DNA from: Cenococcum geophilum 1.58 | Taxonomy: Eukaryota > Ascomycota > Dothideomycetes > Gloniales > Gloniaceae | Assembly (NCBI GenBank): GCA_001692895.1 | Contig: KV748182.1 | Coordinates: forward strand, 1,926,341 to 1,990,340 | Length of the DNA: 64,000 nucleotides | Reading direction: 5' to 3' | Shown: piece after piece, positions 21,900 through 35,330 of the stretch | Position numbering within the stretch: position 1 is the stretch's first letter | Layout of the letters: each line of letters opens with the position of its first letter | Notes under the pieces: model-generated | Seen by the model: the letters and a program-made list of their open reading frames with translations, nothing else | The model's database searches: none | Told to the model about the DNA's origin: nothing | Translations under genes and position numbers: made by a program

Positions 21900-24800
21900 T
21901 TAGGAAAGGTGGAAAGCCCCCTGGCCTTCCTGAATTGCAACATTCAATTTCTCGCGCAGTACCTCCATGCTACTGTAATCGGGCATTTTGAGATAATTGA
22001 CGCACGTCATGACGCTTGGAAGGTAGTCGTCCGAAGTATAAGGAGGCTCGCTCGGCTTGCAGACCACAGTGAACATGGGAGTAAGACTCTTGAAACCTAT
22101 AAGCAGTGTTAGCGGAGCTCCCTTATATCGATAGAAATCAAGGCAGAATATATTATACCTCCGATTGGAAGCTTCGGGCTACCTGTAACAAATTGAAGGA
22201 AGTCCCGCCTCTGAGGAAGTGATAGCTCGCTCATAGTCTGGAGCAGGTTTCGGACGTTCTTGCTATCTAGATTGTAACCATGGTCGGCCTTAATCGAATC
22301 CATTAATGCTAGTACTAGTTAGTATACTTCACTACAACCCGTTTTGAAGGATCTAAGACTTACTTTCCAGTGACCAGTCCTCTTCAACTCTACCAAACAA
22401 CATTACAAGCTCATCGGGGGTAAAGGCTTTCAAGGCAGAGTATGGGAACACTTGGGAGAAGCCAGCTCGGAAAGCGTCTACCTGCCGTTGCACTCCGGAC
22501 CCGAGAGTATAATCAAGGACCTTATCTACGTAAAGAGAGACATTGTCGATAGTGACAGAAGTGTCAGCCCCCCGTTCAATTAATTCAATTGTAGGATAGC
22601 CAGGAAGCGTAAAGTCAAGGCCGAGATCTTCGACATGAGCTCCGTCAATTTCGATATCCTGGATTGCTTGAACTTTCTGAGCTGGATTGAGGTTGCCGTT
22701 TTCGTCGATCTTCTTTCTTGCATTGGCGAATAGTTTCAAAAGTTTCAACGCCTTGGCGAGGTCACTATCGACAGATTTAACTGCACCAAGTGATGGGGTG
22801 ACAGCAGCCGTGCCATCTCCAATACGGAAGAACGTCGGATTGAATGAAACATCAATGATTCTTGAGTCAAGCATCGATCGTGCAACAAATTTGCCTAGCA
22901 TCTTGAAAAGATGAAGCACTCTCTTGCCATTCTCGCTGTTGGATTGTTCTTCACTCATTGGAGCAGGGAACAAACCACGCTTTCCAAAAGCGTACTCATC
23001 ATTATCGTTAGACTCGTTCTCTCTCCACAACTTGAGTTTCTTCTTTGAAAACTCTTTTGAAACGGTGGAGTAGAATTCTAGGGTAGGACCTAGACCAGTG
23101 CCAACTTCTTCGAAGTACTCAACCTCAAGCACACTGGGGGAGGAGCCATATAGTTCCATAACCTTGATCGCTGATTCCAAGATTCTCATTCTAGAAATAC
23201 GAACTTTCTGGCGTTGCAGCCTACCCAAAAAGGGCCTCTCGTCACGATGGCGGTCGTGCCGAGCATCGCTGGTAGACTGCGCGTTTTGCCATCTGGTCAT
23301 AGATCGTGAATAGCCAAAAGATGTCGACTGAAGGAAAAGGTGTCTCGTCTCGAAAGGAAAAAGGAATGGGTACAGCCGAGCTAAGTCCTCACTCCAGCTT
23401 GGAAGACAATTGCTTGCCACAATCAGAGGCTCTTCTAATTGGCGGTTGAGTTTCGCGGTCAGCTTAGTATTGACAAATTGCGAAAGCGGTTCAACATTGA
23501 GTTTGATCTGCTCCTTGTTTTCCGACAAAACATCATCGAGGTTGGAATTGAGCCCATGAAGAATGCTGAGCAATCGAAGAATCCCCGAAGTGGTGGGATT
23601 TTTATCAAGAGAGTGCGGAAGTCCTGATGAGGTTGTAGGAGTTGACTCCGGTGGGGGGGTCAAGGAATTGGGTTCGGCAGGAGGAGGGCCAGGGACGCGC
23701 TTGAATTTGATGGTATGGATAGCATTCCAAACAGTTCGAATGGAGACATCAGTGGGCTGAGTCTGGTTGAAATGGATTGCACGATATATAGTAGTCTCAT
23801 TTGATATCGGCTGATCGTTGACACTAAACTCGATATGCCAATCTTGGGGTATAGATTGGATTGCAGCCGCGTAAGATAGCGCGCCCGACGACGAGGCTGC
23901 AACCCCAAATGCTTGTTGCATAGATGATCCTCGCAAGAGTGCGGAGAGGCGTTGAGTAGCCATGCGTTCTGCTGGGGATGGGCGTGCTGAAATTTGACCT
24001 TGAAGAGGAGTTGCAACTCTGGTCCCGTCTTCTTTGCGGGCCGTCACCTTGCCCGTTGATGCAACCTCCACACTCACGGCAGAAGGGTCTGGCAAATCAT
24101 CATCCATCTCATCCTCCAGATCATCTACAATCGCGTTCAATGCCCCAGTTTCATCCATATCGTCTTGGTCTGAGAGGCGTTCCTCATCAGCACACTCAAT
24201 GGGGTCCTGATTGCTGTCGGACCTGGGAGGGGCTGGCGCCGGCGGAGGTGGTGGGGGAGGTTGTACCTGGGTCTGATGTCGCCTGCTTGATCGTCGGGTG
24301 CTGGACGGTTTTTCTGGGGAAGAACTGGGTCCTGCTTGTGTGACTGGTGCTGAATTCGACGTCTTTGACTTGGACGACTTCTTCGAAGCATTGCGGTTGG
24401 TTGCTTCAGTAGGAGGGAGAACCGGTGGTGGCCCTGCTGAGCTTCGACCTTCACCGCCAGAGAGTGCTGCAGCATATGCTGCTATAGTTCCAGACACTCC
24501 GTCACGAGTCCTGGACGCTCGTGGTCTCTCGGCAACGCTAATCCGCGGTCTAAGATAGTCATCCAGGGCTTTGAATGTGGCGATTGCATGGATAGAAACC
24601 ATAATGTTTCGGTAAGGCTTAGGGATCCCAGAGTCTTCATCGGCGACAAGTTTAAGGCGAAGCTGTTTGGCCAACATAGACGCCGCACTGCTTCTATTGC
24701 TGTCATAGGAGTGTTGATGTACCGTGATGACTTCGAAATGTTCAGCTCGACTAAGAAGGTCCTGCAATTTGTTTACCAGTACGCTGAAGGGCGTTGCCGG

Positions 24801-27718
24801 AGAATTACTGCTGGAGGTTCTAACTTTATTCTGTGTACTTGACCCCATAAATGCCTCAAGAAATACTGATCGCGCGTCCGAATTGGTAGTGCTATCCGGC
24901 CCGGAGAATATTTCGAGCAAAACCTCGACCACGTTCGAAGTTAGTAATTCATAGCTAGTAATACTCTCCAATGCGTCTCCATCAAAATATGCGGCTAGGC
25001 GAGTGAACAGTTCCATGCTCTGGCTGCTTCTGTTTTCCAAATAGCAAGCCTTGATGTCTTGAGCTAAGCTTTTAAGATCCTCGAGGATCGCACCGGCCTT
25101 GTCGCGAATAGCTTTGGCGCTATCTTTTTCGTGGACCTCTATGAACTTCTTAGCGCGAAGAGTAACCACATCTTCTATATTTGGGATAGGTGGATTTGAG
25201 ACGTAATGATGATCAGAAGATGAGGAAGAATCAGAATCGTCATCATCGTCTCGAGCGTCCACATGGTCTTCGTGATCATCCTCGTCATCATCGGAATGCA
25301 TCTCAATTTCCGCATCTTCGTCGATATCGTGATCTACGTCGACATCTCCTGCAGAGCTACTGCTCCTGCTCGAGCTTCCAACGGGTTCGACCTCAATTGC
25401 TGGTTTGATGGCTTTCGATTGGTCTTCCAGAGTCTTGCAGGGCCTATTTGCAAGCCCAGAAATCTCTGCAATCACACCTTCTCTATAGAATTGGTATCGG
25501 TAAATGGATTGTAGCCGCTTGAGAAGGAGTTCCGCTGCTTGCAGCGCGTAAGTAACCAATGATGGATGATCTTGCTGTGAAAGAATCGAAGCCAGATACG
25601 AAGCATAAGGAACTGGCCTGAGAGCATCCTCTAGTATGTCGATATCAAGGTTTGAGAGCATCTTAAGTTGCGCTGTCAATACTTTTTGTCGCACATTCAG
25701 ATTCACCGTGCTGGAATACGCGTCCGTGAGAGTAGGGAGGAGAATAACTGCAAAGCGCTTAACCTCATTCTTGCACTCTTCGAGCAATTCAACCCTCTTC
25801 TGGTTTGGTGATTTCTTTGATCGTGTAGAAATTGATACCAACTCGTCCCCCGCGTACCCTGCGTCAAAAAGATCGTCCAGATACATAAGATCGTCTCTAG
25901 GGACGCTTGGAAGAAGCTCGCAGATGACGTTCAGGGTTTCGAAGATCTGCTCACGGGGGCGATGAATCAAAGCCTGCATGATAACGACGCTGTCGATCTT
26001 TGTCGCAATGTCGTCGGTACCACTCGGTGGTGATACCCCAGTGAGGATCTGGTATAAGGTGTCGACCACGTTCATCTTGAAAAGCTCAACAGACAAGCGG
26101 GGGCTTGCTCGAGCGGCGATTGAAAGTACGCGGAGGAACAGGGTGTGGATGTTAGCGCCGATGAGGTTCGTGGTGCCGGGCAACAACAAGCGCAGAATAG
26201 CTCTGAGCAGTTCCGGGCTTACAAGCTCCTCCAATTTGCTTTCCTGATATTTGAAGCTTTCGACAATTCGAGATACACAAAGACAACCCTGTTCAACCAC
26301 CTTCTGATCATTACTGTTCAATACATTTTGGAGGATCGGCATGACGTCTCGAATTGTAGGGAAAGAGTCTTCAGGGATATTACGGCAGCAATTTGCAGCA
26401 GTAGTGACGGCTGTCCTTTGGGTACTTGTTGCAAAAAAGTCGAGATAGGTTAAGCAAGCTGTGAGTCCTCCTTCACGCACAATAGATGCAGGAAACTCGA
26501 CAGATATTTTTTCGAGAGTCTGTAGTAGTGTCAGCAATGCCAGGTAGGACTAGAAAGGGGGTGCATACGCTTAGAGCTTGCTCAGCTAAATCAATGAAGT
26601 GGATCTCAAGCAGCTTTTGGCAAAGGACTGGAACAGCATTGCCGTACACAACATTCGCAGTGGCCGCAGGAAGGGCTTCCATCAAATTGGCAATGCAACG
26701 ACAAGCAAGGAGCATAATCTCCGGGTTTTCTTCTCCAAATTCGTTTGGTTGCATCAATATAACTAGTTCCTTGACATATTGATCAGGCGAAAAGTGGCCA
26801 GCGAGGTTGTCTTCCGTAGAAACAAGAAGAATCTCGGAAAGCTCTTGGAGAGCAATAAGCTGAACTGATGGATCATTCTTCTGCCTTAAATTCTCCAAGA
26901 TACCGCGTAGACGAGAAGATACCCCAGACATCATGCCGCTCAGGGCTCGGAGAGTGCTTGAAAGACCCGGGGGGCCTCCATGGCGACCGAGATAGCTTCC
27001 CCCAAAAGGATCATCATCGTCATCCTCGTCATCATAGTGTCGAGGCGCGCCTTCTCCGTTGCTGTCGTCACTCATGTCTGGCCGGCTTGGCTCTGCCTCC
27101 GTTTTATCTGCTTGTCCTTCTGCCTTGTCAGAAACATCTTTCATTGACACATCGTCGTCGGGTTTAGGGTTTGACTTTCTTCGACGCCTAGAGGACGAGG
27201 GAGTTGCAGAAGGAGCTGGATCTGCAAACAGTTAGTAGACGGTTAGACGAGGTGAGATAGCGGGAATTTTTACCTTGATTGTCCTTCTTCCGACTTGATC
27301 TACGCTTGTTTGCAGATGACGAGGATCCAGATGGAGCTTGTGGTGCTGACTTTTCCTCGGAAGGCCCTGCCGAAGGTCTGGGTGCATTAGTAAATGATGT
27401 TGTCTGAAAAGAAAATACCTACCCAGCACTTGACATCGCCGATGTTGCTTTGCCCTTCCTCAAACGTGTAGAAGCAGCAGGAGCTGGTGACAGCAGAGGT
27501 TCTGGCACCTCGATTCTAGTCCGCTTTGAGCGCCCACGAGATTGTGGTGCTTCTGCGGGTTCTGCGGGTTGCTCGGGGGTTGGGTCTCGGGCGGGCGCCT
27601 TACGTTTCCTTGAAACCGTCGAGAGTGGGCGAGGAGGAGGTGCGGGAGGTTGGGCGGGGATAGAGTTTGAAGAACCTGCTGAGAGTCTCGCAGAAGAGCG
27701 AGTCACTCTGGGAGACAT
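21900..27718 (-). CDS. UFD4: HECT-type E3 ubiquitin ligase, Ufd4/TRIP12 family, 1851 aa
   Basis: Exons 27718-27423, 27377-27274, 27221-26569, 26519-22364, 22308-22159 and 22096-21900 join in frame. The Ser/Pro/Arg-rich N-terminus (MSPRVTRSSARLSAGSSNS) is probably disordered. An armadillo-like helical region follows (about residues 180-560, LREILENLRQ-like helices and LAEQALSTLEKIS across a splice), then a strongly acidic tract (DDDEDDHEDH, about 770) and low-complexity linkers with a poly-Pro run. The C-terminal HECT domain spans about 1480-1851, with EYFEEVGTGLGPTLEFY and the active-site loop LPSVMTCVNYLKMPDYSS; the catalytic cysteine is Cys1818, 33 residues from the end. In yeast Ufd4 builds ubiquitin chains on ubiquitin-fusion and N-degron substrates; the same role is inferred here. 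It is larger than yeast Ufd4 (1483 aa) because of the N-terminal and acidic extensions. Divergent from NMNAT. Confidence 0.93.
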
Positions 27719-29259
27719 GAGAATCTAATTGCTTGGTATTGATGGCTCGCAACCCAGACTGTGACCCCGGCGGTGGGTCTCGCAGCTGTGCCGATGAAGC
27801 AAGGTGAGAGGATTGTTGTGGACACAGCGACAGATGTAACTGATGGTGGATAGTGTGATGAGATGGTGGGGCTGTACCTGGAAGGAAAAGTTGTGGTGGT
27901 TGGGTTGTCGAGAAATCCAGATGAAGGTCGACGCTCCCGGTCCATACCAATACCCTACGACTTCGCCATAGGCCGGGCAAGCGAACGTGTGAATGAGAAT
28001 AACGAGTGCTTAGAATGGAACAAAACCGTGATGCAGTGCGTCGAAGTGTGGAAGTACGTCTCGGTAGATGATGGAGACGGTGTGGGCAACGGCTATCCTG
28101 CGACGGTTGAGATGGAGATGATAATGATGGCGTCGCTGCTTGGTCCCGCTTAATGCAGTGGGATGACTTGTTATACAGAGCCTTGAGTTCCACAGATGCT
28201 GCCGCACGTTTCGGCCTGGTAACCTGCACACTGCCGTTCCTTTCTCTGATGAGAATTTAGGAGGATATTTCGACATGCGCCAGACCGGAGTGCGTGTTTG
28301 CAGCTGTGCATATAGGCGGCATAACCCGGTTCGCAATCACTTTTCATGGAGCATGCGAGCAATGGCCGGCCAAGGCCCACCCGCTTCTATATACATGCAC
28401 TCTCTGGAAGGCGCTGCCCTTTGCCAGCATGCGAATAAATGTATCGAGAGACATGCTACTTCTCCGGCCTCCATGGAGCAGGGCTGTCGGACGCCTCCCT
28501 CTACACAACGCCACATCATACGCTGAACGCTATTATTGCACTACTAAACTGGAGGATCACTCAGAGCCTAGACCGCAGATCTCAGACACTACAGATTTCC
28601 TAAATGATCCATCCACCATCGGAATCCCGCGCTCCTCTGCTAGTATTAGCAATCCTAGATTGTCAATCACCCGTGTGGGGAGGCTACCCCAAGAGTCCAC
28701 GAGATAGTTCTCGCACCAAGATGATACTTTTCAGCGCATCATGCAGTGATGATTAATACCGTCACGGAATAATTGCTCCTCTTGCACTGCTTCCACGAGC
28801 ACAGAGAAGTATTGTGCAAAAGGCTTGCGCAGTCGAGTAATCGTGACTATCAGAGCCTGTTCAAGCTCGGAGTTTAAAGGGTCTCAACCGAGCTTGTTCA
28901 AGGGTCAAGGGTAAATTTCCCCTCCGCAGACTCCCACCCCGCCGCTACAAAGGCCAAAGGGCTTCCTAAGACCATAAGAAATGTCGCGCCCACCAGTCAA
29001 GTACTTAGTCCCCATTCCCCTTCCAGCTGCTTCCTCCTAGCCGAGACTGTCTCACCCATAAACAAACCATATTGCGTCGCGGTCGTTGTCTCGCAAACTG
29101 CCGCTCCTTCCGCCTTACTAACCCGGCAAGAACCCCCAGGCAGTCGCGTCATACTCTCAAGGGTCCAGTCAGTCCTTCTGAACCTCAGCCGAGCGCAAGA
29201 AACATCGTCAAACCTACCTGCACCTTGTACCAAAACACAAGAAGACGGGAGCAGCAACA
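27719..29259. promoter_or_regulatory. Divergent 5' region between UFD4 and NMNAT
   Basis: 1.54 kb of normal-composition DNA between two start codons. Open frames on both strands here (for example 27600-28229 minus, 28294-28707 plus) overlap each other and lack domains; I treat them as chance. It must hold both promoters; the stretch just before 29260 is purine-rich (AAGAAGACGGGAGCAGCAAC). A separate small gene cannot be excluded. Confidence 0.45.
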
Positions 29260-30237
29260 ATGGCAAACTCACCGAAGCTCGCTGTCGCGGATGATGGAAT
29301 TACCCATGGTGGTGACACCCAGCAAAAGGCCGCTCTCACTTTGGAGAACTACATTTTTCCGGCAGATAGGCTGAAGAAATTCCTCTCAGACTCAGGCAAA
29401 ATCCCGCTTGTCCTAGTCTCCTGCGGGTCATTCTCGCCTCCTACGAACCTACACCTACGAATGTTCGAGCAGGCCGCCGACTACTGCGAGTTTCAGACCG
29501 ACTTCGAGGTTGTCGGCGGCTTCTTCAGTCCTGTCGGCGACGCCTACAAGAAGGCTGGCCTTGTCTCAGCTCAACACAGGATCACAATGTGTAACCTCGC
29601 CGTGAAACAGAGCTCTACCTGGATTGGAGTGGATCCGTGGGAGCCGCTACACAAAGAATACCTTCCCACCGTAAAGGTCCTAGACCATTTCGATTATTAT
29701 CTCAATAAAGTTCTTGGAGGTATCGAGACATACACAGGAGAAAAGAAGAAGATCCATGTGGCTCTATTGGCCGGCGCGGATCTTATACAGACAATGAGTA
29801 CGCCCGGTCTGTGGGCACAAGAGGACTTGGAAAGAATCCTCGGCCATTATGGGGCATTCATCCTCGAGCGGAGTGGTACAGATATAGGTAAGCTCTGCCT
29901 ACCTAAGAACAAATAGTAAACCTACTAAACAAACTTGCTAGATGATGCGCTTGCTAGCCTGCAACAATGGCGAGGCAATATTAGGGTGATCCAGCAGTTG
30001 ATTCAAAACGACGTCTCGTGAGTTAGCACTGCCTTGATATAGTGACCAAGTACTGACTTAGCGTGTAGTTCCACCAAAATTCGACTGTTCCGCAAACGAG
30101 GCATGAGCATACGATACCTCATTCCAGACAAAGTTGTTGATTATATTTACGAAAATGATCTCTACCTGGATGATGACAAGTCCAAACCCGAAAAAGGCAA
30201 GGAGAAGATGGCAAAACCTGATATGACTAGCACCTAG
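29260..30237 (+). CDS. Nicotinamide/nicotinate mononucleotide adenylyltransferase
   Basis: Joins ATP and NMN (or NaMN) to make NAD (or deamido-NAD), the last common step of NAD synthesis. Exons 29260-29887, 29942-30017 and 30069-30237 give 290 residues. Seen: the nucleotidyltransferase loop SCGSFSPPTNLHLRMFE (about 54-70), whose GxFxPxxxxH pattern binds ATP; the GGFFSPVGDAY segment; DPWEP; LLAGADLIQTM; and the C-terminal STKIRLFRKRGMSIRYLIP (about 236-254) carrying the ISSTxxR signature. That signature appears only when exons 2 and 3 are joined, which supports the splicing. A 45-residue N-terminal extension is normal for fungal enzymes, and the tail is Lys-rich and polar. Composition is normal. 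Yeast NMA1/NMA2 are the nearest named relatives. Confidence 0.93.
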
Positions 30238-32048
30238 TGATAAGCTCGCCCCCATTGCGCCTTGCGGGGTTGGAAACGCTCGCAAGTTGACATGATCTCA
30301 AGCCACACCATGAAAAGCTCTCAACCAACCGTAGTAGACATCATCTTCAAGAAATATTCCTACATTATTTATTCGACTCCGACACTCGCCCACCTCAGGC
30401 GTATCGGCTTGGAGCCGAGTAAATGTGGTGCATTGGTTCAAAGAATCTACTGGCGGAATCTTTATTCTCTAGATATGGCTGGCAAGCTTCCCTTCGTAGG
30501 GGTTTATTTCAGGAGTAAGACGATTGAATAGAGGATGGGCTTGCTGTCGCCGGCACGAGTATGGGCGGAGGTAGTGTTTTTATCGATACCTTGTATACCA
30601 CAGAATTATCGAACTGGATTCAACACTGTTCGCACATATGATCGCAAAACGTATACCTCTCTTGCAATCTTGTTAACGGTAATTCAACTCTTATATGCCT
30701 TGAAAGTAGTCCGGCCATCTTGTGAGCAAGTAGCCAGCTCCCGGGCCGGCATAAAGTCTCATCAATCGCCAAGGCTGAGGCTGAGTAACCGCTGGTCGAA
30801 AACAGCCTCGGGATGTCAGAACATCCTCGACTCATTTTCTGGAAGACGTGTCCGGCCCCAGAAACTCTCTGTGCTATGGACTTCTAACAACTGCAGGTCC
30901 TATCAACTTCTTCAGCCAGCCATCGTTTGGATTAACGACCTCCCCTTTGTCAGGCGACTTTAGCGAGAGGCCGTCAAACATGGAACCCTGAAAGAGCAAG
31001 CGTTTCCGACGTCTAGCAACGAGAGTTAGGGGGGGGCTTTCCGCTCAGTCGAAGCCTCGTATTTACGCCCCACTAAACAATGATTCCTCGATTCGTCCCC
31101 TTACCATCGCTAACGGTGATGGTAGCGGATTTATCTGGCACAAAATGAGAGAAGTAGAATTGAATGACAGCCCAAAAAAACGAAGCCCTGCCCTATACTT
31201 TAGAAAAGGATAGGAACCTCTTGTTTGACATTTTATCACAAGATGGCGGCAGCCACAAAGCTATCAAACGGTAGGATATATTAACAAAACTCGGCCGAAG
31301 AGAAAACAATCATTTGCAGTAATGGCAAGCGTATGAATATAACCTCGAATTTACATGATGCGCTTCCCCATTTTCGGGCAAGGTCACGCAACCATTCCAT
31401 ATGGATTGACTCCATTTATACCGACCAAGACAACGTCTCCGAACGCAATTCCCAGATGAACATGATAGGAAGGATTTCGAATTTGCAAAGTTGGTCGTCA
31501 TACGGCTCGGCAAGTCTCCGAAGATATCGAAAAAACTATCGAGCACATGGCACCTTACCCGATACCACTTCCGATGTTGCGAAACGTCATCCGCGGCCAA
31601 GATCTTCAGCCAACTCCAAGGTAGGAATAGAGAGTAATAAACACGATTTACAAACTCACGCAAAATCATCCAGGTCGAAGTCTTGAAGACGCTTTGTAGA
31701 GTTTGATAAGCTGTTTTCGTAAGTCGATCATTTCATATCCAGTTGTTGCACCTCTTCGCACGGCATCGGATAGATATTTATAAATTATATTAATACTGGA
31801 TTACGGTTTAGGGTTTTGCAAGTTAACTTTTGGGATCCTTTCTAATCCGGAAGTGTTGGATGCTCTGTTTGAAATAAACACAGGGAGGCTTTTTGTTTTC
31901 ACAAGGGGCTATCCCTTAACCTGCTGGTTTGCGTGCATATGTTATCGATAACGGGTCAGCCAATCAAGTAAGCTGCACGAGATACTAGTACCCAATTAAT
32001 TCTAGTCGCGATTTAGCGATGCATGCAAGCGGGTTAAGGGATAACTTA
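30238..32048. other. Intergenic DNA, 1.8 kb
   Basis: Normal-composition DNA with no gene I can support. A 119-codon minus-strand frame at 31310-31669 (RKWYRVRCHVLDSFFDIFGD) is the longest; it has Cys and Trp residues but no known domain. It could be an exon of a small or decayed gene. A C/A-rich and a GGGGGGG run lie at about 31030. The last three bases are the left TTA of the next MITE. Confidence 0.35.
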
Positions 32049-32444
32049 GGGAACGTTTGGTTGCAATCTGGAGGCCTTAGATTCAGTTCAGAATAGAGTT
32101 GATCTGGAGCTTCAATCTGATTCTGAGGCGACTGTTCGGTTGAATTCCAGTTCAACTTGACTTTAGCCACAAATTTTTGATGTTCCTCTGACCGCCCAAA
32201 AAACACGCTAAAAGTTACTAAAAAATTGGCAACTTTGCCATATATAGAATCTGAACTGAGGTCTTGGCGTCAGTTCAAATCTGGAGCTCGAAGCTCCTCA
32301 TTTGAACTCCAGATTGAATCTGAAGGCTTCAGATTGCACACGTCCGTAGAGCCACAGACGCGTGTCAAATCGGGAAGGAGCGCGTTCTTTCTGCCGAACT
32401 TTCAGTTCAGATTTAAAAGCGTCAGATTGCAACCGAACGTTCCC
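32049..32444. mobile_element. MITE, 396 bp, TTA target duplication
   Basis: The left end GGGAACGTTTGGTTGCAATC and the inverted right end GGGAACGTTCGGTTGCAATC differ by one base. TTA flanks both sides (32046-32048, 32445-32447). Several CAGTTCA and AGATT motifs recur inverted within it, so it would fold into a long hairpin. It shares ends with the element at 20002-20718. PIF/Harbinger grouping is inferred from the 3-bp duplication. It lies 461 bp from the 3' end of the glucanase gene. Confidence 0.8.
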
Positions 32445-32905
32445 TTATGGGCCTCGGTCCAGACCATGAGATTAGATAATGTTGTTACGCTAATACCGGG
32501 TACCATATGTCTTCCTTTTGCGAGACAACGATACATGGACTCTTGTCGACGAATGTTATGTCCATGAAGTTATGTATGGCGAGGCTTTCTAGAATACTGG
32601 GTTCAAGCTCTAACGATCCGTATCGTATAAAGTTCCCGTATAACGAAGTTATTATCTGTAAACGTACATGGACACACAAGCCATGAGAAGGCCATGATAT
32701 ATTGGGTCTATTGTTCAAATGTACAGCATCTCATTTATACATAGGCGAGTATAAGCTCTTGGTATCGACATGGTATGCATCAAAACGCCTATTATATGCA
32801 CCGCCATCTTTAACCGTATTCATCAAGTCAAAAACACAACAAAAAGACCCGAACGCCAACATCCCTCCAATCCTACGCACCCAGCCAACTTCCTCCACTC
32901 TACGC

Positions 32906-35330
32906 CTAATAGTTCTCCGGTAACCCCAACTGCTCGTAATCTGGAATGGTGTTATTACAATTAAAGTTCCGATCGTATGCTTTCGACGGCAGGATGCCAG
33001 CCGCCATTCCGAGCTTCCAGCTCCACTGCGTTGCCGCCTCTGTCTCCCACGTCCAGTAGAACCAGCCCCACCCCTGCTCAAAACTCTCCATTTGCGCCTC
33101 TGCAAACTGCTGCAGCCACTGCTTGTACGCGGCCGAGTATTTCGACGGGTCCGCGTTCGCGTCAGTGCATTCACAGGCCGGATTGTTCTGCGTTGGACAG
33201 GTGGGATCGAGTACCGAGGTCGAAGCGCTGCCCGTGTTCATGGTGCCCTCCCAGCGACTCCCGACGCCGACGTTGTTGATGTACTGCGTGCAGTCGGTAT
33301 CGGCCTGCGACCACTCGCCGCACATTGTCGGGCCGAAGCCGGTGGCTTTGTTCTGCGAGCGCAGCGTTTGCGTGGTCCAGCCTTTACACGCAAAGGTCAG
33401 CTTGTCGGTGTGTTTGAGTGCAATCTGGTCGGTGTTGAAGATCACGTATTGGTGCACGTCCAGGAGCAGATTGTCGTAGTTTTGCAGCTTGCCTTGCCAG
33501 TTGTCTAGACCCATGAAGCCGTCGCCGAAGACAATGACGGCAGTGATATTGTTCTTGCGGACTATGTCAATGGCTTTTCCGGTCCAGTTGAGCACAGATT
33601 GAGTGTCTAGAGCGACCATACGCGGCTCATTCACGAGGCCATACATAGTTACGACGTTCTTGTAGCGAGGCTGGGCGAAGAAGGTAGAGAGCTGGCCATG
33701 GATGTCGAGGGTGCGCTGAGCGTTCAAGTCTCCGTCCGTGCCATTCAACCAGCCAATGTAGCCTTGACGACCGCTGTGGTTCCATCCGTTCTGACTGCCT
33801 GGTGCGCCGTGGAGATCTAGATTTATTCGCAGGCCATTTTGTCGGGCGTACTCGATCCCACGGAGCAGATATCGCCACGAAATCTTCGGTACGTAGGGAT
33901 CGCCTTGGTAGGTCGTGATAGCCCAATAGGAGAAGGGAATACGGACATGGTCGAAACCAGCTGCACGGATATCCTCAAAAGTTTGTCTTGTGGCGAAGGA
34001 AGCATAGTGCTTTTCCAAAGTCTGCGCTGCTTTCGTAGATCCGAGTTTAGAGGTGAGGGTGTACTCGTCTATTACCCCATCATGTGTACTGAAGCCTGAG
34101 AAGAAGGACGGTGTAATGAAGGGTTCAATGCTCAGCCACCCACCCACGTTCATACCCCGAATTGGCGTAGTACCATAATTGAACGAATCTTTTAGGGCTG
34201 GAACATTAGAGTTCGCCTGAACTGAATCATCCCAAGTTGAATTGAGTCCCATAATAGAAAGACTGCCGACTGTAGCATCGGTATATGTGACGTTGAAGTC
34301 TGTCGTGTCATACCATGTGAAAGGGTCTAACACTGTGCCTTGGGCAGAGGAAGGGATAGAGGATTCGGAAACGCCATTCAAGTTGCTGTTCGAAGGTTTT
34401 TGCGAACTGGCTGCAGCTTTGCTCTCTACAGGGTCAGAGTTCTTCTTTGACATCAGCACTGCGACCACTATTACAATTGTTAGAATCAAGATAATGACCC
34501 CAACAATAATACCTAAATAGATTGATTAGACCATAGCCGGAATGCCGGAAACTTCTGTTCTCACATATACGCTTCCTCTTTCTCCGTGCCCACTCTTCGT
34601 CAGTATACCCATCGCTACCAGCTCCACCCGTCTTCTCTGCCATATACTCATGCACCTCGTCCTTGCCACCTTCTTCTAGGAGCGGACCACTTACAACCCT
34701 CCTCCTTTGGTTCGCAGGAATTTCTCTCTGGGCTTTCCGCCGCTCTCTCCTCTCTGCCCGCTCAGACTCCGTGTATCTCTTCCGTCTCTCTTTCGTCTCA
34801 TCATCCGCGTGCCTTCTCCTCTTCTTCTCTTCCTCTCTCCTTTCTACTGTTACTCGCTCATGCTCCTGTTGCGCATTATCGCTCTCATATGCTCTCCTCC
34901 TTTCTCTGTCGCGCTCTCTCTCCCTTTTTCTCTCTAGTGCCTCCTCCCTCAGTCTCTCCTTCTCCATCCTCGCCTCCTTCTGCCTCACCTCCTTAACATA
35001 TTCCGAGTCATAGTCGTAACCCTTCCAACCTCGCTTCAAGTTCTGTGAATCGAGCTTCGCTAAACTACCTAGGGAAAGCGGGTTGCTTCTACTACCATTC
35101 GTTCTATCCGAACCCCTCACCTTCCTTGGACTCGGGCTCTCGGAAGCGCTATCTCGCGGTGTTCGAGTGACTGGAGGGAGAAGCTCTCCGGTACTGTCAG
35201 TTGCGCGGTGACCACGGCGGCGCCGCTGGCGTTCTCGTTCGCGATCGCGGTCCCGGTCATGGTCGCGGTCTCGGTCTCTATCTCTGGGTTCGTGCCGAGT
35301 GTGGTCGCGACGTGAGGATTCCCGGGNCAT
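32906..35330 (-). CDS. exgD: Membrane-anchored glucan 1,3-beta-glucosidase (GH5, ExgD type)
   Basis: Exons 35330-34571 and 34512-32906 give 788 residues. A long cytosolic N-terminus, very rich in Arg/Glu/Asp (residues 2-250, RDRDRDHDRDRDRERERQRR), is followed by one membrane span (about 255-275) and then the extracellular GH5 domain. This is a type II membrane protein with no cleaved signal peptide. Catalytic residues are seen: the acid/base Glu in LVNEPRM (Glu549) and the nucleophile Glu in GEWSQAD (Glu653). HVRIPFSYWAI and NLDLHGAPGSQNGWN are further GH5 family 9 marks. The family releases glucose from the ends of beta-1,3-glucan, acting in wall remodelling. The second codon holds an ambiguous base (N at 35327), so residue 2 is unknown. 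The name follows Aspergillus ExgD, which shares this layout. Divergent from the dihydroorotase. Confidence 0.92.

Noticed and set aside
27600-28229. 209-codon minus-strand frame upstream of UFD4
   Set aside because: Overlaps the UFD4 start in another frame, is Ser/Pro/His-rich and has no domain; likely chance in promoter DNA.
31310-31669. 119-codon minus-strand frame between NMNAT and the MITE
   Set aside because: No recognised domain or splice partners; kept only as a note in the intergenic entry.
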